The notes under the pieces were generated by a model, which saw nothing but the letters and a program-made list of their open reading frames with translations, made no database searches and was not told the DNA's origin. From positions 1-35,416 of the forward strand of contig DAHUYL010000084.1 of NCBI GenBank assembly GCA_027315255.1: a stretch of 35,416 nucleotides of DNA. The letters are read 5' to 3'. Below are positions 31,503 to 35,416 of the stretch, piece after piece; within the stretch, counting starts at the first letter, position 1, and each line of letters starts with the position of its first letter. The position numbers and the translations under genes are program-made. The DNA comes from Solirubrobacterales bacterium. Lineage in GTDB: Bacteria > Actinomycetota > Thermoleophilia > Solirubrobacterales > Solirubrobacteraceae.

Positions 31503-31914
31503 GTGCTGCTGTGCGACACCAGTGGCCTCGTTGCCTTCTTCGACGCAAGCGACGCTCACCACGCCCGGGTCGACGCCACGATCGCCGAGGATCCCGGCCC
31601 GTTCGTGATCTCGCCGTACCTGCTGGCCGAGCTCGACTACCTACTGGCCCCGCTGCGGAGTCGAGGCCGAGCTCGCTGCCCTTGGGGAGCTGTCAACCGG
31701 GGCATGGGAGCTGCCCGCCTTCACCGCGGCCGATCTGCGCTCAGCCCGGGACCTGATCGACCACTACCGTGACCAGGACATCGGGGTGGCCGACGCGTCC
31801 ATCGTCGTGCTTGCCGAGCGCTTCAAGAGCAATCGGGTGCTGACTCTCGACCACCGTCACTTCCGGGTTCTGCGGACGGTCGGCGGCAGGCCATTCCAGC
31901 TGCTGCCGGAGTAG
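31503..31914 (+). pseudogene. PIN-domain toxin (VapC-like), frameshifted
   Basis: The GTG at 31503 opens LLCDTSGLVAFFDASDAHH, the first acidic residue of the PIN active site. AELDYLLAPLR follows with the second. After about 31660 the frame is wrong; reading on one base later gives VEAELAALGELSTGAWELPAF, DIGVADASIVVLAERF and VLTLDHRHFRVLR, the third and fourth acidic sites, to TAG 31912-31914. Total length is 412 bp, one more than a multiple of three, so a single inserted base (or a two-base loss) breaks an otherwise complete toxin near 31655-31665. The intact antitoxin could remain as a solitary regulator. A sequencing error is possible. Confidence 0.8.
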
Positions 31915-31969
31915 CGAAGCGGTGCGGGCGCCGTAACACCGACGTAGGTCGGCCCGCCACCGGCCAGCG

Positions 31970-32002
31970 CCGGGCCACCCGCTTGAGGGCTGGGTGGCCC
32001 GG
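31970..32002. repeat. Dispersed hairpin repeat, copy 2
   Basis: CCGGGCCACCC (31970-31980) pairs with GGGTGGCCCGG (31992-32002), with loop GCTTGAGGGCT. This is an 11-bp stem 56 bp after the toxin stop. It differs from copy 1 by compensating changes in the stem ends, which keep the pairing. Confidence 0.8.
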
Positions 32003-32067
32003 GTCATGAGTCGTCGCCTGATGAGTTGTCAGCTCGTGAGGAAACGTCCGCTCAAGCGCCCGCCGCC

Positions 32068-32514
32068 GAGGTCAGGCCGATAGGCCGCCGAGCGGCACCG
32101 CGGCGAGAGGTCCCCGGATTGAACGGTGCTCGAGCATTCAAGGAGTGGTTCGCGCTCAACGACACGCAGTACGGCTCGACCGACCTCGAGCTCCAGTACG
32201 GCGCACAGATCCTCGCCGCACTCAGCGCCGACGGCGTCCCCGGCAAGCACTTCATCGTCAACACCGACCAGAACGGCCAGCCGTACCTCGCGGGTCAGGT
32301 CAAATCCGAGTCCAACGACACGCCCCGCTGCACGAGCCGAAGCCAGACCCTGTGCCAGCGCACCGGCATCCCCCCCACGACCGACATCGCCAACCCGCGC
32401 TGGGGCCTGACCGCGGCAGACGCCGCGATCGCCCGCGCCGAGGGACGTCAACGGCGGCGGCCTCGACCTCGCCCACGCGCTCGCCGTCCGGACCAACGGC
32501 GAGTACTGACCCTA
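32068..32514 (+). pseudogene. Second partial copy of the DUF4143 3' end joined to GH6 3' end
   Basis: About 65 bp (32068-32130) match the DUF4143 3' end at 29602-29664. The sequence then passes, from about 32148, straight into a copy of the GH6-like 3' part (WFALNDTQYGSTDLELQYGA... KHFIVNTDQNGQPYLAGQVK), matching 30823-31214 closely. This copy has seven C in the tract, so the frame continues (GIPPTTDIANPRWGLT). It then lacks about 32 bp present in the first copy (after ARAD) and ends out of frame. No signal peptide or promoter is present. It is a deletion derivative of a duplicated block. Confidence 0.75.
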
Positions 32515-32850
32515 CACCTGGGGTAGATGCAGACCAGCGGCCGATCCGGTTAGATCCGGGCCGAGCCGGCGAAGCCGACGGCTCCAGATGCGCCATACAG
32601 GTGGATCACGTCCGGGCCGTGAATCGTCTCAACGCAGCTCAATTATATTCAGACATGCTCACTTACCACGTCAGTGCGATCCCTCGGACGCTTGGTGATC
32701 GGACCCAGCTTTTTCGCAGCAGCGGGCGAGATTGGGTTACGATTTCAGCGCCGTTTCGCCGGAGGAGTCAGTACGTGGTTGAAGGACTTGAGACCGGGGG
32801 GTCGGACCAGATGAGTCGGACCAGATGAGGAGGCGCCAGGCCCCCGAGCG
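32515..32850. other. Non-coding gap, AT-richer
   Basis: No gene is supported. GC content drops noticeably at 32640-32750 relative to the rest of the window. A 14-bp unit, GTCGGACCAGATGA, is repeated exactly at 32801-32814 and 32815-32828, just before the LmbU-like gene. The promoter of that gene should be here. Confidence 0.55.
32801..32828. repeat. 14-bp tandem repeat upstream of LmbU-like gene
   Basis: GTCGGACCAGATGA occurs twice in direct succession (32801-32814 and 32815-32828), identical, 38 bp before the ATG at 32866. It could be a recent slippage product or a binding-site pair. Confidence 0.85.
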
Positions 32851-32865
32851 ATGGTTGGCGGACCG

Positions 32866-33462
32866 ATGAGCGTTGCCCTGCAGCGCATCGGCGAGCCGTA
32901 CGGGCAGGCGAGGATCACGGCGGTGGCGTGGGTCGCCGACGAGGAACTTGCCTATGAAGAGTGGTTGCGTCAGGGCTCGCGGCTCGGTCTGGCAAGCCGC
33001 AGCGCAGCCTGGTGGATCGGGGACTGGGTCCGCTACGGAACCGCCAAGTACGGCGACAAGTACAGCGCGGCCGTGCGCGTGACCGGCTACGACCGCCAGA
33101 CGCTGATGAACATGGTCTATGTCGCGACCAGGTTCGATGTCTCCCGACGTCGGGAGACCCTGTCGTGGAGCCACCACGCCGAGCTGGCCCCCCTCGAGCA
33201 AGACGACCAGGAGGCATGGCTCAATCGCGCCGTCAGCGACCGCCTCAGCGTGCGGGACCTGCGCGAGGCGCTCGCCCCCGTCAAGCAGCGGGCTGCACGC
33301 CCAGCGCCCAAGCCGTCCGAGACGGTCGCCCCGGGGACCGCGCGGGACGGCGCCAGCGCCGCGGTCAACAGCACAGCGATCGATTCCCGGTCGACGAGCG
33401 TTCACGATGAAACCGCGCGCGAGGTCGTCTGCCCGCACTGCGGCCACCATTTCGTTCCCTGA
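32866..33462 (+). CDS. LmbU-family transcriptional regulator
   Basis: This 198-residue protein matches the LmbU family of actinobacterial DNA-binding regulators, named for the lincomycin-cluster activator and found in many antibiotic loci. The features are LAYEEWLRQGSRLGLASRS, AAWWIGDWVRYGTAKYGDKY, TLMNMVYVATRF, SRRRETLSWSHHAELAPL and a WLNRAV...LSVRDLREAL segment, in the usual order. The C-terminal CPHCGHHF looks like half a zinc ribbon. ATG 32866 was chosen; ATG 32851 in the same frame adds five residues. Its location between the lasso locus and the nucleotidyltransferase makes it a candidate regulator of that locus, which is inference. Confidence 0.85.
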   Translation: MSVALQRIGEPYGQARITAVAWVADEELAYEEWLRQGSRLGLASRSAAWWIGDWVRYGTAKYGDKYSAAVRVTGYDRQTLMNMVYVATRFDVSRRRETLSWSHHAELAPLEQDDQEAWLNRAVSDRLSVRDLREALAPVKQRAARPAPKPSETVAPGTARDGASAAVNSTAIDSRSTSVHDETAREVVCPHCGHHFVP

Positions 33463-33498
33463 TCGCTCCCAGACAACGCGCCTGAGGTTTGTCCCGAG

Positions 33499-33522
33499 CC
33501 ACTTGTGGGCTGGGTGGCCCGG
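33499..33522. repeat. Dispersed hairpin repeat, partial copy 3
   Basis: CCACTTGTGGGCTGGGTGGCCCGG shares CTTGTGGGCTGGGTGGCC with copy 1, but the left arm is shortened, so only a weak stem forms. It lies 36 bp after the LmbU-like stop and could still mark the gene end. Confidence 0.65.
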
Positions 33523-33543
33523 CACGCACGGTGACGCCCCGCA

Positions 33544-34527
33544 TCAGCGGATCGCACGCTCGTCCGATCGAGCGGCCCGCAGCCACGCCCGCAGACCTGC
33601 GGGCAGCTTGGCGGCAAGCCACCAGGGACGCCAGAGGTAGGCGAGCGCCAGCCCCCAGCCGCCCCGCCGTGCGAGCGGCCGCCAGCCACGCATGACGGCG
33701 GCCGACGGTGCCAGCTCGTGGCCGACCAGGCGCAGCTTGCCGGCAAGGCCGCGCGTCGCCACGAGGCGCTCGATCCCGACCGCCGTATCCGGCGGAGTTC
33801 CGGCCAGCAGCCGGAGCACGCGCGAAGTCTCTGTCGGTAGCGACAGGCGCCCGGCCAGCTCCGCCCCGGAAGGCACCAGGCGCAGCCCGCTGGCGAAGGC
33901 AGCGTCGCTGCCGAGCTCGCGCGCCAGGCCCGCCGCGGTGCACCACGTCGGGAGCTCCACCTGCCCGAGCGCGCGACGGAGATCCTCCATCCGCTGGGGA
34001 TCGCCGGCGCCGTGCTGCGCTGCATGAAGGGCGACGATCAGCGCGTTCGCCGGCTCGGACGGCACGCGAACCTGGGCACGGCCAACGCTGATTCTCAACG
34101 CGTTCGGTGACAAGGACCCCCACACCGCCTGCGGCGTTGCGCTCAGCAGGTACAGGGTGTGGTGCAGCTCGACGCGTGCCGGCATCGCCCCGTCGCGAAC
34201 CCAGTTGTCGTGGTGAGTGGCTCGCTCGAGGGCGTGCGCACCCTCGTACTCCCGCCGGAAGCCCAGATCGGCCAGTACCTCCTCGGCTGCCGTGAAGTCA
34301 CCGGGCGCAGGCAGCAGATCGATGTCCCCGTAGGCCCGCGCGCCGACGTCGTCTCGATAGAGCCACTCGGCGAACGCCCGTCCCTTGAGCAGCAGGTAAT
34401 CGACACCGCCGACACCGAAAGCACCGGCGATCTCGGCGAGCGTATGATCGAGCGCCAGCTGTCGCGCGGCTCGCAGGCGGCGCGACGCCACAGCAGCCCC
34501 GGGCTTCACGACAGTGCTGGCCTTCAT
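33544..34527 (-). CDS. Nucleotidyltransferase-family protein (PF14907 type)
   Basis: This 327-residue protein has VDYLLLKGRAFAEWLY (about 42-57), then ARAYGDIDLLP (about 63-73) carrying the D-x-D of a nucleotidyltransferase fold, and a helical C-terminal half. Proteins of this family recur in lasso-peptide loci and some polysaccharide loci; their reaction is generally unknown. It is basic and Leu/Ala-rich toward the C-terminus (RPWWLAAKLPAGLRAWL), which may contact membrane. A GGGAG lies before the ATG at 34527. It diverges from the methyltransferase-like gene (81 bp between starts). The longer frame toward 35244 is antisense to that gene. A link to the lasso genes 7.5 kb away is inferred from family co-occurrence. 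Confidence 0.85.
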   Translation of the reverse strand: MKASTVVKPGAAVASRRLRAARQLALDHTLAEIAGAFGVGGVDYLLLKGRAFAEWLYRDDVGARAYGDIDLLPAPGDFTAAEEVLADLGFRREYEGAHALERATHHDNWVRDGAMPARVELHHTLYLLSATPQAVWGSLSPNALRISVGRAQVRVPSEPANALIVALHAAQHGAGDPQRMEDLRRALGQVELPTWCTAAGLARELGSDAAFASGLRLVPSGAELAGRLSLPTETSRVLRLLAGTPPDTAVGIERLVATRGLAGKLRLVGHELAPSAAVMRGWRPLARRGGWGLALAYLWRPWWLAAKLPAGLRAWLRAARSDERAIR

Positions 34528-34608
34528 GATCGACTCTCCCAGCCTCTTGCGTCTTGACCGGATGGTATGAGACGCCAACTCGCGGCTCTGTGAGATCGCG
34601 GTGAGCCG

Positions 34609-35205
34609 GTGAGCGTCTCGGGCGGCGAGCACTCGTACAGGTGGCTGGGCGAGATGCTCGAAGCGCTGCCCGACCCGGACGGCCTGCCCTTCGGCGAGAC
34701 GCCAACCTGGCGGGAGCTCGCCGACTGGATGGTCGGGCGACGGGTGCTCGTCGTCGGCGATGACGCCGAGCAGGCCGCGACCGCGTTCGCGGTTCGTGGA
34801 GCGGCATCCGTCCAGACATACGAGCGCTCGTGGAACGAGCTCGACCCGGAACGCCACGGCATCTTCGAGATCGTCTACTGCGACGGGCTGCTGGACCGCG
34901 CCGCCGAGCCGCTGGCGCTGCTGCGCACGCTGCGATCGATGATCACGTTGGGCGGGCTGCTGGCGATCGGCGCGACCGTGCTGGACGATCCGGAGCGATC
35001 GGAGTACCTGCGCTTCGTGCCCGACGGCCTCCCCGGCGATCCGGGCTGGCGGCTCATACCGGGTCGGCTCGCCTTCAGATGGATGCTCCAGGCCTCCGGG
35101 TTCGAGGTTCAGGCGGCACTCGGCGAGCGCCCAGGCCCCTCCGATCCGTTGCCGCTCGTCAGCGAGTACCTCAGCGCGACCGCTGTCAACGGACGCCCGG
35201 GCTGA
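34609..35205 (+). CDS. SAM-dependent methyltransferase-like protein
   Basis: This 198-residue protein has an N-terminal extension, then RVLVVGDDAEQAATAFAVRG, a degenerate motif I of class I methyltransferases. EIVYCDGLLDRAAEPLALLR follows at the position of motifs post-I to II, then GGLLAIGATVLDD. The FRWMLQASGFEVQ end is typical of CmoB/type 11-12 methyltransferases. The usual DxGxGxG is replaced by VGDDAEQ, so SAM binding is uncertain. The GTG at 34609 has no strong ribosome site. It may belong with the following glycosyltransferase as a sugar- or peptide-modifying enzyme; the substrate is unknown. Confidence 0.7.
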   Translation: MSVSGGEHSYRWLGEMLEALPDPDGLPFGETPTWRELADWMVGRRVLVVGDDAEQAATAFAVRGAASVQTYERSWNELDPERHGIFEIVYCDGLLDRAAEPLALLRTLRSMITLGGLLAIGATVLDDPERSEYLRFVPDGLPGDPGWRLIPGRLAFRWMLQASGFEVQAALGERPGPSDPLPLVSEYLSATAVNGRPG

Positions 35206-35244
35206 GCCTCGGCGGGTAGGCGGCGCGGCACGGTCGTCCCGCAC

Positions 35245-35266
35245 AAGCTCCCGACATCGGGAGCTT
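35245..35266. terminator. Hairpin after methyltransferase-like gene
   Basis: AAGCTCCCG (35245-35253) pairs perfectly with CGGGAGCTT (35258-35266) around the tetraloop ACAT. It lies 40 bp after the stop and 35 bp before the next ATG, fitting a rho-independent-type terminator without U-tract. Confidence 0.6.
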
Positions 35267-35300
35267 CCGTCGCGAAACCGCCGGGCCGTATGCTCGCGCC

Positions 35301-35416
35301 ATGAGAGGTCAACCGAGGGACCGATCTGATGGCGCCGCCGTCCCCGTCCTCTACCTGGCGCCGTGGGTCGACATCGGTGGGTCGGACACCTCGACGATCG
35401 ACTGGTTCCGGTTCCT
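35301..35416 (+). CDS. Probable glycosyltransferase, N-terminal fragment
   Basis: From ATG 35301 the frame is open to the window end. It reads VPVLYLAPWVDIGGSDTSTI then DWFRF, the typical N-terminal strand and glycine loop (VLYLAPW...GGSD) of GT-B glycosyltransferases that act on polysaccharide or glycolipid. Only 38 residues are visible, so the family is a guess from this motif. Confidence 0.6.
   Translation, partial: MRGQPRDRSDGAAVPVLYLAPWVDIGGSDTSTIDWFRF

Noticed and set aside
32145-32828. 227-codon plus-strand frame over the GH6 partial copy
   Set aside because: It is out of frame with the GH6 sequence and reads Arg-rich nonsense.

Overview
The window is GC-rich DNA from an actinobacterium. 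Dense 4-bp gene overlaps, GTG starts, a bacterial hopanoid operon, an LmbU-type regulator, an alditol-oxidase homologue and many secreted proteins of unknown function together suggest the class Thermoleophilia (Solirubrobacterales-like). The taxonomic call is inference, since no rRNA or marker set is present.

Positions 1-7475 (minus strand) hold one tightly coupled hopanoid operon, read from high to low coordinates: squalene-hopene cyclase, hpnC, hpnD, hpnE, a fused hpnG-ispH gene, hpnH, then the start of a response regulator cut by the window edge. HpnC, HpnD and HpnE make squalene from farnesyl diphosphate, the cyclase makes the hopane skeleton, HpnH adds adenosine, HpnG removes adenine, and the IspH domain supplies isoprenoid precursors.

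Positions 7476-16735 are ordinary metabolic and housekeeping-like genes: PEP carboxylase, a TerC-family membrane protein followed by a small secreted repeat protein, a cupin, a small winged-helix-like protein translationally coupled to an alditol-oxidase-like flavoenzyme, two adjacent two-domain YbjQ-family proteins, a decayed HTH gene and a PAP2 phosphatase. Positions 16736-20128 are mostly non-coding apart from one secreted beta-helix protein. This stretch contains a 13-bp inverted repeat and a series of hairpins.

Positions 20129-25961 carry a lasso-peptide locus mixed with secreted proteins: B2 protease, a short remnant of the RRE protein B1, a lasso cyclase that appears to start at CTG, a clear 59-residue precursor peptide (23207-23386, minus) whose leader fits the YxxP...G...T pattern, and an HPr-kinase-like tailoring kinase that has lost its 3' end. 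The predicted core has Asp at position 9 and a C-terminal Ser. Ser is the residue that such kinases phosphorylate in the paeninodin family. A PF14907-type nucleotidyltransferase, also a usual member of such loci, lies 7.5 kb further on (33544-34527). The truncations suggest a locus that has been rearranged.

Positions 26077-29492 encode a possible signalling module: a secreted domain, an FHA-HTH protein, a membrane LuxR-type regulator, and a Ser/Thr kinase whose extracellular domain is the same as the secreted domain. Positions 29493-32865 are a gene graveyard: a DUF4143 remnant, a frameshifted GH6-like gene, an RHH/PIN toxin-antitoxin pair with a broken toxin, and a second, internally deleted copy of the DUF4143-GH6 block. 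Dispersed hairpin repeats flank these pieces. The window ends with an LmbU-family regulator, the nucleotidyltransferase, a methyltransferase-like gene and the start of a probable glycosyltransferase.
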